Source: Gilichinskyi gelida
Lineage (GTDB): Bacteria; Acidobacteriota; Thermoanaerobaculia; Gp7-AA8
Length of the DNA stretch: 64,000 nucleotides
Assembly: GCA_038040385.1 (NCBI GenBank)
Contig: JBBPII010000003.1
Location: 124,001 to 188,000, forward strand
Direction of reading: 5' to 3'
In this document: positions 27,308 to 34,436 of the stretch, piece after piece
Layout: every line of letters starts with the position of its first letter
How positions within the stretch are numbered: the first letter of the stretch is position 1
The notes under the pieces: model-generated
What the model was told of the DNA's origin: nothing
What the model saw: the letters and a program-made list of their open reading frames with translations, nothing else
Databases searched by the model: none
Position numbers and translations under genes: made by a program

Positions 27308-28568
27308 CGGGTCCTCCTGCAGGAGCTGCCGCCCGGAGCTGCGCTTCGGAGTCGATGAGGAATACCCCTTCGACGACGACCGATTCGCCGGCAGCGAGAC
27401 CGGAGACGATCTCGACGCGATCGGGTGTGCGTGTGCCGAGCCTCACTTGCCTTGGCGCGAATGTGCCCGGCGAAACTTCGACCCACACGAACTGCTGCTG
27501 TCCGCGATCGACGACGGCGGTGGCCGGGACGATGAGCGCGGGCCGGCCGGTGCCGCTGAAGAGTTTCACGGTGACGTACATCTCCGGCTTGAGCTGCAGG
27601 TTGCGGTTCGGAAGCTCGATGCGAACGCCCGTCGTGCGGCTCTCGCCGCTGACGATCGGTTGGATGAAGCTGATGCTTCCCGGCAGCTCGTAACCCGGCA
27701 GAGCAGGGGCACTGACGCTGACGCGCTGCCCGACGCTGATGCGCGGCAGGTCTTGTTCGTACACATCGGCCTCCACCCAAACGGTCGATAGGTCCGCCAC
27801 CTCGAAGAGGGTCTGACCCGCGGTTACGTACTGCTGCGGCACGACGAGCTTGCGGGTGACGATGCCCGACACCGGCGCCACGATCGCCGTCGTGGCGATC
27901 AGTTTCCCGGTGCGCCCCACTTGGGCGATTTGAGCGGCGCTCATGCCGAGCAAGAGCAGGCGCCGGTGACTGGACTCGGCCAGCTCCTGCCCCAGCGCGG
28001 CCGGCTGGCTGCGGAGCGCGACGAGGTATTCGCGCTGCGTCGCGTACAGATCGGGCGAATAGATCGTCGCGACGGTGCGCCCGCGGGTCACCGTGTCGCC
28101 GGTGAAGTTCACGAACAGCCGCTCGATGCGGCCGCCGGTGTACGCCGTCACCTGAGCGAGCCGCCGCTCATCGAACGTGACGCGGCCGGTGGTCACGACC
28201 TCGGTGCTGCTCGTCCCCGGCACGACTCGCAGTGTCTTCACATTTGCCATCACGCGTTGCGCCGGCGAGATGGAGACCGTTGCGATCCCGGGTTCGGGGC
28301 GTGCGCTGTTTGCGATCTGCGCGGCGACATCCGCCTGCTTCGATCCGGTCCGCTTCACCAGCTTCATGCCGCAGATGGGGCAATTCCCCGGCTTGTTTGA
28401 AGTGACTGTTGGGTGCATCGGGCAGTAGTACGTCTCCGCCTCTGCCTGGCCGGCGTGGCCCGCGTGATCGCTGCGGCGGCGTTCCCACACCACGCCGGCG
28501 ATGATCGCCGCGACAACGAGCGCGATGGCGGCGGCGAGAATGATCCGTCGTCCGTTCATGGTGCTCAC
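27288..28568 (-). CDS. cusB: RND periplasmic adaptor with heavy-metal-binding domain
   Basis: A 426-residue membrane-fusion protein. It has an N-terminal anchor helix, a heavy-metal-binding domain (TYYCPMHPTVTSNKPGNC then PICGMKLVKR), and barrel-sandwich and hairpin regions with GRIERLFVNFTGDTVTRG. The C-terminus has the domain order common in CusB. It links the pump to the outer-membrane channel and may hand over metal through its Met/Cys residues. It overlaps cusA by 20 bases and cusC by 4. Confidence 0.92.
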   Translation of the reverse strand: MSTMNGRRIILAAAIALVVAAIIAGVVWERRRSDHAGHAGQAEAETYYCPMHPTVTSNKPGNCPICGMKLVKRTGSKQADVAAQIANSARPEPGIATVSISPAQRVMANVKTLRVVPGTSSTEVVTTGRVTFDERRLAQVTAYTGGRIERLFVNFTGDTVTRGRTVATIYSPDLYATQREYLVALRSQPAALGQELAESSHRRLLLLGMSAAQIAQVGRTGKLIATTAIVAPVSGIVTRKLVVPQQYVTAGQTLFEVADLSTVWVEADVYEQDLPRISVGQRVSVSAPALPGYELPGSISFIQPIVSGESRTTGVRIELPNRNLQLKPEMYVTVKLFSGTGRPALIVPATAVVDRGQQQFVWVEVSPGTFAPRQVRLGTRTPDRVEIVSGLAAGESVVVEGVFLIDSEAQLRAAAPAGGPDGSHNH

Positions 28569-29896
28569 CTCATCCCCATCGCAGCCGTGGTGGTGGTCGA
28601 CGGCATCGGCGCATCCATCGGTTGGGAGGTCATCGCAATGCCGCCGATCGCACCGCGGCGCGCCCCGCGCTGGATGGCCTCAAAATCGGCGATCGCTTTG
28701 ATGTGCCGGGCCAGGAAGTCGTAGTAATCGATCTCCAGGCGGAGGTACGCCGCTTCCGATGCCAGCACCGCGTCGAGCGACGTCTTTCCGCCTTCGTATG
28801 CGGCGCGCGTGGACTCGAACGCCAGCTTCGACTGCGGGACCAGCGTCCGCTCGTGAAACTCGATCTGCTTCGTCGCTTCCGCGTGGGCCTCGTACGCTGC
28901 GCCGAGATCGACCAGCAGAACCCGGCGCAGTTCCTCGATGCGAGCGGCGGCCGCGTCGCGCGCGGCGATCGCTTCGCGCAGGCGTGGCTCGACCGTCGAG
29001 TTCTTCCGCAGCGGGAGCTCGATGCGCGCCACGACGCTGACTAGGTCCTTCTGCTGCGGACGCATGCCGTATGAGGCTTCGACGCTGATGTCGGGACGCC
29101 GCAGAAGTTCGGCCAGCCGGATCTCCTGCTCGCGGCGTTCGACCTCCGTGCGCAGCGCGGCCAGCGCGGGATGGTCGTCACCGATCTCGCGTCGAGCGGC
29201 AATGGCGCGCCCCTCGGTCGAATGCGCCAAATGGAGCAGCGGCACTTCCGTCGTGAGCGGCAAGCCGAGAAGCGGCAGGAGCCGTGCGGCGGCGGTGCGT
29301 CGAAGGCCGGTGGTGGTGAGAATCTGATGCTCGATCTCGCTGCGCTGGAGCTGCGCGCGCACGATGTCGGCTTGAATCGCGCTCCCGGCTTCGTATCGGG
29401 CGCGTACCGCATCGACCAGCGCGTCGAACGCCTCCCCGACTTCGCCGAGCGATCGAAGCTGACTGTCGGCCGCGGCAAGGTCGTACCAGGCGAACAGCGC
29501 GTCCCGCTCGGCCTCCGCGCGCACGCTCTCCGCCTCCAGCTCGATGCGCCGTACCTCCAGCGCGGCGGCGGAGCGCAGTGCGTCGCGGCGAGACCGGCGA
29601 GGAATCGTCTGCGACGCGCCGACCATGTACATGGTCATCATCTCGTCGTGCGAGAGATCGACCTGCAGGTCCTGAATCCCGGCCATGAGCATCGGATTGG
29701 GATACGCGCCGGCTTGCGCCACGCGCGCCCTTGCGGCGCGGGCCTCGGCCTCGATGCGGTGGACCGCGGGATGTGCGACGGCGGCCGCATGCGCGACCGC
29801 AGTGGGGTCGTGCCAATCGACCGACTGGGCAAATGCAGCTCCGCCCGCGAGAGTCGCGAGACCCACCGCGGCGAGCATGATGGAACGATGGAACAT
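28565..29896 (-). CDS. cusC: TolC-family outer-membrane efflux channel (CusC-like)
   Basis: A 443-residue exported protein with signal peptide (MFHRSIMLAAVGLATLAGGAAF) and two OEP repeats of long alpha-helices. ARVAQAGAYPNPMLMAGIQD and DVSVEASYGMRPQQKDLVSV are conserved regions of the beta-barrel/helix boundary. It ends with the Met/Thr-rich tail MDAPMPSTTTTAAMGM, possibly metal-binding. It completes the tripartite CusCBA pump. Confidence 0.9.
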   Translation of the reverse strand: MFHRSIMLAAVGLATLAGGAAFAQSVDWHDPTAVAHAAAVAHPAVHRIEAEARAARARVAQAGAYPNPMLMAGIQDLQVDLSHDEMMTMYMVGASQTIPRRSRRDALRSAAALEVRRIELEAESVRAEAERDALFAWYDLAAADSQLRSLGEVGEAFDALVDAVRARYEAGSAIQADIVRAQLQRSEIEHQILTTTGLRRTAAARLLPLLGLPLTTEVPLLHLAHSTEGRAIAARREIGDDHPALAALRTEVERREQEIRLAELLRRPDISVEASYGMRPQQKDLVSVVARIELPLRKNSTVEPRLREAIAARDAAAARIEELRRVLLVDLGAAYEAHAEATKQIEFHERTLVPQSKLAFESTRAAYEGGKTSLDAVLASEAAYLRLEIDYYDFLARHIKAIADFEAIQRGARRGAIGGIAMTSQPMDAPMPSTTTTAAMGMR

Positions 29897-29970
29897 GAGA
29901 TGACCTCCGGCAGAAGGGGCGATGCGAACAGGCGGTCTCGCCTGTCCGACAGATCACGCGTGCCGGAGGA

Positions 29971-30327
29971 TCAGATGAGGAGGATGGAGAGAGTCGAGAG
30001 CCGCCGCCTCGTCGTGGGAGGAGGCGAGGTGTCGTCGAACGCGCGGCGCTCGACGTGAATACTGGCGATGTCTGCGTCCACAGGCTGGACCGCCGGGGCG
30101 ATCGCGGTGACGCTCTTCGCCTTCGCCGAAACCGTGAGCTCATGCGATGGCGTTTCGTAGCAATTGATCGTCGTGCAGCAGTCGGCGTTGTTCGTTCCGA
30201 GCGCCGCACCGTCGTGCGCCTCGCCGAAGCAGCACGGCATCTTCGCGCAGAACCCGATCACGGCCGACGCCGGAGCAAGGCTGAACGTGATCAGAACGAC
30301 CGCGAGCGCAAGCGCTTTGCGCGTCAT
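29971..30327 (-). CDS. Small exported Cys-rich protein at the head of the cus operon
   Basis: A 118-residue protein with signal peptide (MTRKALALAVVLITFSLAPA). After it come cysteines in pairs: GFCAKMPCCFG, NADCCTTINCYET. Proteins of this kind often precede heavy-metal RND operons in acidobacteria and may bind copper. ATG 30327 is preferred; 30351 is an alternative. It is the first gene of the operon, 74 bases upstream of cusC. Confidence 0.65.
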   Translation of the reverse strand: MTRKALALAVVLITFSLAPASAVIGFCAKMPCCFGEAHDGAALGTNNADCCTTINCYETPSHELTVSAKAKSVTAIAPAVQPVDADIASIHVERRAFDDTSPPPTTRRRLSTLSILLI

Positions 30328-30435
30328 CGAAGGCGAAGAGGCAAGCCGCATCACGCCATTAGACGCTACGAGGGGCCGAAATGTTTCCGAGCGATTTGCG
30401 GCGTCGCATTGAAGGTGGCGAGCTGGTGGGGGCGT

Positions 30436-30487
30436 AACCCTCACCCGGCGCTTCGCGCCACCCTCTCCCGCAAGCGGGAGAGGGACG
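30436..30487. repeat. Palindromic repeat (CCCTCACCCGGCGCTTCGCG type)
   Basis: CCCTCACC, then CGGCGCTTCGCGCC, then CCCTCTCCCGCAAGCGGGAGAGGG form nested hairpins. This sequence type is dispersed in many bacterial genomes. It lies upstream of the cus operon. The 216 bases that follow, up to 30703, hold no gene I can support. Confidence 0.7.
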
Positions 30488-30703
30488 ATGTAGGCGTTCT
30501 CCCGCGTGAGCGGCGGATGAGGGCGTCAGTGCCCGGCCGCGCGCCGGCGGCGCCGGCTCCTCGGTGGCGACCACCATCACATGCTCGCCGGGCGTGAGCT
30601 GCTCCAGCCCGGCGCGGTGGTGCCGGCGAAGCTCACGCCGGCGGGGAGGCGACGACCTCATAGGTGAACGGCTGTCCGGCGGCCGCGACGGCCAGTCCGC
30701 GGA

Positions 30704-30988
30704 TCAGCCGCACCATACGGCGCTCACGGCGTCGGGATGATCGATGAGGTAGCCATCCTCGCCGGCGTCGTAGGTAATCACCGCACCATCGAGCTTGGAG
30801 GCGGACATGTCGTCGAGCGCGACGCGGATCCCGCCGAGGCTGATGACTTCATCGCCGTCGACCGGCGCGTCCGCGTAGCTGAGGCGATAGCCGCTGCCGC
30901 CGCAGCCGGTGGTGAAGGCGATGCGGAGCACGCGGCCGGAGAGGTCGGTTTGGAGGTGCTGCGCGGCTTCCGGTGAAAGTTGGATCAT
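30704..30988 (-). CDS. IscA/HesB-like Fe-S biogenesis protein
   Basis: A 94-residue A-type carrier-like protein. MIQLSPEAAQHLQTDL, TTGCGGSGYRLSYAD and the C-terminal DAVSAVWCG follow the IscA pattern. Only one of the usual two C-terminal cysteines (CGCG) is left, so cluster binding may differ. ATG 30988 overlaps the upstream stop as ATGA, which decides the start over 31036. Last gene of the lipoate/Fe-S operon. Confidence 0.8.
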   Translation of the reverse strand: MIQLSPEAAQHLQTDLSGRVLRIAFTTGCGGSGYRLSYADAPVDGDEVISLGGIRVALDDMSASKLDGAVITYDAGEDGYLIDHPDAVSAVWCG

Positions 30989-31488
30989 TTCGGTCCGTGC
31001 GCGATCCGCCATTCGGCGTCCTCGCGCTTGAACCAATCGGAATCGAGCTTGATCAATTCCAGCTCGCGCTCGAGCTCCACCAGGTGCGCGCGCTTGCCGG
31101 CAGCGAGATAGATCAACAGGTAACGATCGGCCAGCGTTACGCGGCGGGCCAGCTCGGCGAGTCGCTTTTCCATGGTCCGCTCGCGGGCGATGAGGAACTC
31201 CGCGGTCTCGCGATAGGAGAGGTCGCCCTCCAGGATGTCCTGGAACACGAGATCGTTCGCCAGCGTGACTTTGGTCCGCGTGCTGCCCGTCGCCGTCATC
31301 TTCGCGTCGAGGAGGTCGCGGTTGAGGCGCTCGTCGACGGCGAACTGCCTGAACATCTCCGCCGCCAGAGGGTTGGCGAGGTTCTCAGCGAGCTTCTCGA
31401 AGGTCTTGTACGCCTCGAGCGTGTATTGCAGGAGGGTGTTGAGCTGCTCCCTGGTGATTTGCCCGGCGGGGGTTTCGACGGTGGTCAT
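30985..31488 (-). CDS. Hypothetical helical (ferritin-like) protein
   Basis: A 167-residue all-helical protein. Repeated Glu/Arg-rich helices with E-x-x-x-F/R patterns (AEMFRQFAVDERLNRDLL; YRETAEFLIARERTMEKRL) suggest a four-helix ferritin-like bundle, though I see no clear E-x-x-H metal ligands. It is translationally coupled to the IscA-like gene. A link to iron storage or Fe-S handling is inference from neighbours. Confidence 0.65.
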   Translation of the reverse strand: MTTVETPAGQITREQLNTLLQYTLEAYKTFEKLAENLANPLAAEMFRQFAVDERLNRDLLDAKMTATGSTRTKVTLANDLVFQDILEGDLSYRETAEFLIARERTMEKRLAELARRVTLADRYLLIYLAAGKRAHLVELERELELIKLDSDWFKREDAEWRIAHGPK

Positions 31489-31498
31489 GTTGCCTCCA

Positions 31499-31538
31499 AA
31501 TTTATCCTTCGGCCGTCTTCGCGGCCTCAGGATAAATT
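31499..31538. repeat. Hairpin between ferredoxin and ferritin-like genes
   Basis: Two 17-base arms (31499-31515, 31522-31538) with two mismatches, starting AATTTATCC and ending GGATAAATT, around a TCTTCG loop. The core GCCGTCTTCGCGGC is shared with the palindrome at 50467-50543. It lies within an operon and could attenuate or stabilise the transcript. Confidence 0.7.
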
Positions 31539-31539
31539 G

Positions 31540-31818
31540 CTATTCGATTCTGGCGACTTTCACGGTCACGTCGCCGATGAGTTTGCATTGACAGGCGAGG
31601 CGGTGCGGCGCTTCGAGCTCCTTGTACGTCTCGTCCGGCGTGGGCGGTGTCATGTTGTCCCACCCCTCCACCACCTCCACCCTGCAAGTGCCGCACGCGC
31701 CGTCGCCGCCGCAGACGTGGCTGAGGCAGACATCCATTTCGATGGCGCAGGAGAGGAGCGTTTTGCCTGCCGGAAACTCCGCTGCTTTTCCCTCGTCAGC
31801 GAACGTCACGCGCGGCAT
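31540..31818 (-). CDS. [2Fe-2S] ferredoxin
   Basis: A 92-residue plant/mitochondrial-type ferredoxin. The cluster ligands are in CLSHVCGGDGACGTC and RLACQC, near the usual C-x5-C-x2-C...C spacing. It overlaps the 3' end of lipA by 23 bases, so is co-translated. It may donate electrons to the radical SAM enzyme LipA or to Fe-S cluster assembly. This is inference from position. Confidence 0.92.
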   Translation of the reverse strand: MPRVTFADEGKAAEFPAGKTLLSCAIEMDVCLSHVCGGDGACGTCRVEVVEGWDNMTPPTPDETYKELEAPHRLACQCKLIGDVTVKVARIE

Positions 31819-32689
31819 CGGAGGGCGATTCTATGGCACGGTGTGCCATATAGGAACTGCGCACCAGGGGAGCGGACTGGACATGGCGGAAGCCGAGAGC
31901 GCGCGCCGCATCGCCGAGCTCCGCGAACTCCTCCGGCGTGTAATAGCGGCGCACCGGATGATGATTGCCGGTCGGCGCGAGGTATTGGCCGAGGGTGAGG
32001 ATGGTGACTCCGGCTTCGCGCAGATCGCGGGCCACGGCGAGGACTTCCTCCTCGCGTTCGCCGAGTCCGAGCATCAGCGACGACTTGGTCAACATGTTGT
32101 CTTCCGATGCCCACCGCAGAATGTCCAATGACTGCCGGTACTTCGCCACCGGCCGCACGGCCGGATAGAGTCGCGGCACGGTCTCCACGTTGTGCGCCAG
32201 CACCTCGGGTTGCGCGGCAATGACCGTACGCAGCGCGTCGCGGTTGCCTTCCAGATCGGAGATGAGGACCTCTACCGCGGCGCCGGTCCGCGCGCGAACC
32301 GCCGCGACAGTCTGCGCGACGTGCGCCGCGCCGCCGTCCGGCATGTCATCGCGGTTGACCATGGTGATCACCGCGTGGCGGACGTTCATCATCGCCACCG
32401 CCTCCGCCACGCGGCGCGGCTCGTCGGCGTCGGCGAGCAGCGGTTTGCCCTTGCCCACCGCACAGAACGTACAGCGCCGCGTGCAGATCTCGCCGAGGAC
32501 CATGAAGGTCGCGGTACCTGCACTCCAGCACTCGAAGATGTTCGGGCAGCGCGCTTCCTGGCAGACCGTGTTCAGCGCGAGGTCGTGCATCAGGCGGGAG
32601 ACCGGGAGTTGGTCGAGGTCGCCGGGGACGCGGATGCGGAGCCAGGGGGGGCGGTGGCCGGCGCGGCGGTTGAGCGGTGCGGTGCTCAT
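31796..32689 (-). CDS. lipA: Lipoyl synthase
   Basis: A 297-residue radical SAM enzyme that inserts two sulfurs into the octanoyl chain. It has the auxiliary cluster motif (CQEARCPNIFEC), the radical SAM motif CTRRCTFC and the C-terminal RSSY that ligates the auxiliary cluster. It is complete. The start overlaps the lipB-nudix stop as ATGA; the end overlaps the ferredoxin gene. Confidence 0.96.
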   Translation of the reverse strand: MSTAPLNRRAGHRPPWLRIRVPGDLDQLPVSRLMHDLALNTVCQEARCPNIFECWSAGTATFMVLGEICTRRCTFCAVGKGKPLLADADEPRRVAEAVAMMNVRHAVITMVNRDDMPDGGAAHVAQTVAAVRARTGAAVEVLISDLEGNRDALRTVIAAQPEVLAHNVETVPRLYPAVRPVAKYRQSLDILRWASEDNMLTKSSLMLGLGEREEEVLAVARDLREAGVTILTLGQYLAPTGNHHPVRRYYTPEEFAELGDAARALGFRHVQSAPLVRSSYMAHRAIESPSDAARDVR

Positions 32690-33759
32690 TGCAACCTCGT
32701 CTCCAACCGCTCCAGCGCCTCGCGATCGTCACTCCACCGAATCCTTTCATACGCCTCGGCAAATGTGAACCAACCGAAATCGTCGTGCTCCTCGGCGTCC
32801 ATGCGGATCGTCGCGCCGGCGTGCATCCGCGCGGCGAAGCCGATCTCGGTGGCGATGACCGGCGCCGGGTACTTGGCCGACAGAAAGTGCGACTCGATCA
32901 TGAACGACTGCTGCAGTCCGATGTCCTCCGGCTCGCCGGCGTTGCCGGTCTCCTCGGCCAGCTCCCGGCGTGCGGTCTCCAGCGGCCCTTCGCCGTTCTC
33001 GATCGATCCGGTGATCGGCTGCCAGAAGTTTCCGCGCTCCGGGCGGCGGTGGAGGAGCAGGACGCGCTCGCCGTCGTGGACCATGACCTTGACCAGCCGG
33101 ACGCTCGCGGCGACCGGATGGATCTCGCGCTCGAAGACCTCGCCGAACTTCGCCGCCACGATGGAGCGCACGTCATCGAGCGGCACCTCGGCGCCGATGA
33201 GCCGGGCGATCGACGTCACGCCGCTGCCGCTGATGCCGCACGGCGTGATCAGGCGGAAGTGCTCGAGGTTGGTGTTCACGTTGAGCGCGAAGCCGTGCGA
33301 GGTGACCCATCGCGCGATCCGCACGCCGATGGCGGCGATCTTCTCGTCGCCGACCCAGATGCCGCGCCGCCCCTCGACGCGCGCGGCGGTGATGCCGTAC
33401 TCGGCGACGGTGCGTATGAGCACTTCCTCGAGCAGGGTCACGTACTTGCGAACGTCGCGACGCCCCTCGCCGAGGTGGACGATCGGGTAGCCGACGAGCT
33501 GGCCGGGGCCGTGGTAGGTGATGTCGCCGCCGCGGGTGGTCTCGAAGAAGCGGACGCCCTGCGATTGCAGGACGTCGGGCGGCGCGAGCAGATTGCGCGC
33601 GTCGCCGCCGCGCCCGAGGGTGATCACCGCCGGGTGCTCGAGGAGGAGGAGCTGGTCGTCGACCTTCTCGCCCTGCCGCAGCTCGACGAGCTTCTGCTGC
33701 AGCCGCATGCCGTTCTCGTAGGTGACGAGATGGAGGTTGCGGAGGTCGCAGGGGCGCAT
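32686..33759 (-). CDS. lipB: LipB octanoyltransferase fused to a Nudix hydrolase
   Basis: A 357-residue two-domain protein. Residues 1-210 are LipB, which moves octanoate from acyl carrier protein to lipoyl domains: GGDITYHGPGQLVGYP, KIAAIGVR with the catalytic Lys, and TPCGISG with the catalytic Cys. Residues 215-357 are a Nudix domain: GSIENGEGPLETARRELAEE, then the Nudix Glu residues ahead of TGN. The Nudix part is complete and could hydrolyse a nucleotide or coenzyme. Transcription continues into lipA. The fusion is unusual. Confidence 0.9.
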   Translation of the reverse strand: MRPCDLRNLHLVTYENGMRLQQKLVELRQGEKVDDQLLLLEHPAVITLGRGGDARNLLAPPDVLQSQGVRFFETTRGGDITYHGPGQLVGYPIVHLGEGRRDVRKYVTLLEEVLIRTVAEYGITAARVEGRRGIWVGDEKIAAIGVRIARWVTSHGFALNVNTNLEHFRLITPCGISGSGVTSIARLIGAEVPLDDVRSIVAAKFGEVFEREIHPVAASVRLVKVMVHDGERVLLLHRRPERGNFWQPITGSIENGEGPLETARRELAEETGNAGEPEDIGLQQSFMIESHFLSAKYPAPVIATEIGFAARMHAGATIRMDAEEHDDFGWFTFAEAYERIRWSDDREALERLETRLQ

Positions 33760-33802
33760 CGCCGCGCTACAGCAGTTGGGGGCGATGGGGCATTCCCGGG
33801 GT

Positions 33803-33828
33803 GCGGGGTCTCGCGGTCTCGCGGTGGC
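33803..33828 (+). repeat. Left inverted repeat flanking hicAB
   Basis: GCGGGGTCTCGC followed by GGTCTCGCGGTGGC. The inverse complement of this sequence occurs at 34391-34424, with an 8-base insert. The same GGGGTCTCGCGGTCTCG family forms the hairpin at 56341-56420. Confidence 0.8.
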
Positions 33829-33888
33829 GGACCCGGGGACGCAAGCAGCGCGAGACCTCTATCGAGTCTGCTAACCTCTACGGAAGTC

Positions 33889-34146
33889 GTGAATCGTCGC
33901 CGGCTGCTAACAAGGCTCGCATCGGGGCATTTTCAGAACGTTGCCTTTCGCGATGCCGTAGCGTTGGTTGAGGGGTTTGGGTTCGTGCTCAGTCGCGTTG
34001 AGGGCAGTCATCACATCTATCGACATTCGGCCGTTAACGAGCTTGTAAATCTGCAGGACGTATACGGCGAGGCGAAGCCATATCAGCTCCGGCAGTTTCT
34101 TCGCCTGGTCGAGCGTTATGACCTGAGACTGGAGGACGGCCAGTGA
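33889..34146 (+). CDS. hicA: HicA-family toxin
   Basis: An 85-residue HicA-like mRNA interferase of the double-stranded-RNA-binding fold. EGFGFVLSRVEGSHHIYRH contains the conserved G-S-H-H pattern with the catalytic His. The rest (ELVNLQDVYGEAKPYQLRQF) fits the family. GTG at 33889 is used as start. Its stop overlaps the antitoxin start (GTGA), the usual order. It lies between the inverted repeats at 33803 and 34391. Confidence 0.82.
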   Translation: MNRRRLLTRLASGHFQNVAFRDAVALVEGFGFVLSRVEGSHHIYRHSAVNELVNLQDVYGEAKPYQLRQFLRLVERYDLRLEDGQ

Positions 34147-34364
34147 CCGACTACCACATCAACATCTTCTACAGCGACGAGGATGGTGGCTACATCGCCG
34201 ATGTTCCCGATCTCGACTCCTGCTCCGCCTTTGGCCCGACTGCAGAAGCGGCGTTGGCTGAAGTCGAGCGCGCAAAGGCTGCTTGGCTCGCTGCCGCTCG
34301 CGAGTCTGGAAAACCGGTTCCGGAGCCTCGCTATCGGCCTGTCATTTACCAGACTCGTGGGTGA
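34143..34364 (+). CDS. hicB: HicB-family antitoxin
   Basis: A 73-residue partial RNase H-fold antitoxin: YHINIFYSDEDGGYIADVPD, then LDSCSAFGPTAEAALAEVE. It lacks the C-terminal DNA-binding domain of longer HicB proteins and so may rely on another site for repression. GTG 34143 overlaps hicA as GTGA. It would bind and neutralise HicA. Confidence 0.85.
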   Translation: MTDYHINIFYSDEDGGYIADVPDLDSCSAFGPTAEAALAEVERAKAAWLAAARESGKPVPEPRYRPVIYQTRG

Positions 34365-34390
34365 AAACCGCGACCGCACTCTCAGGCTTG

Positions 34391-34424
34391 GCCACCGCGA
34401 GACCTCGGGACTGCGAGACCCCGC
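34391..34424 (-). repeat. Right inverted repeat flanking hicAB
   Basis: As the inverse complement it reads GCGGGGTCTCGC, AGTCCCGA, then GGTCTCGCGGTGGC. Apart from the central 8 bases it is identical to the left copy at 33803-33828. The two copies enclose the complete hicAB module. Confidence 0.8.
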
Positions 34425-34436
34425 AACCTGGCCCCA

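Noticed and set aside
30488..30703. Possible coding fragments on the minus strand (…GLAVAAAGQPFTYEVVASPPA and …LTPGEHVMVVATEEPA…)
   Set aside because: Each is short and in a different frame, with no family match I can support. They may be relics, but the evidence is too weak to annotate.
31833..31849. ATGGCAC-GGT-GTGCCAT palindrome, possibly a regulator or sigma54 site
   Set aside because: It lies within the lipA coding sequence near the ferredoxin start and lacks the -24/-12 GG...GC spacing. Chance is likely.
32677..34146. A 489-codon plus-strand frame opposite lipB and ending in hicA
   Set aside because: Most of it is antisense to lipB-nudix. Only the last 85 codons match HicA, so I used GTG 33889.
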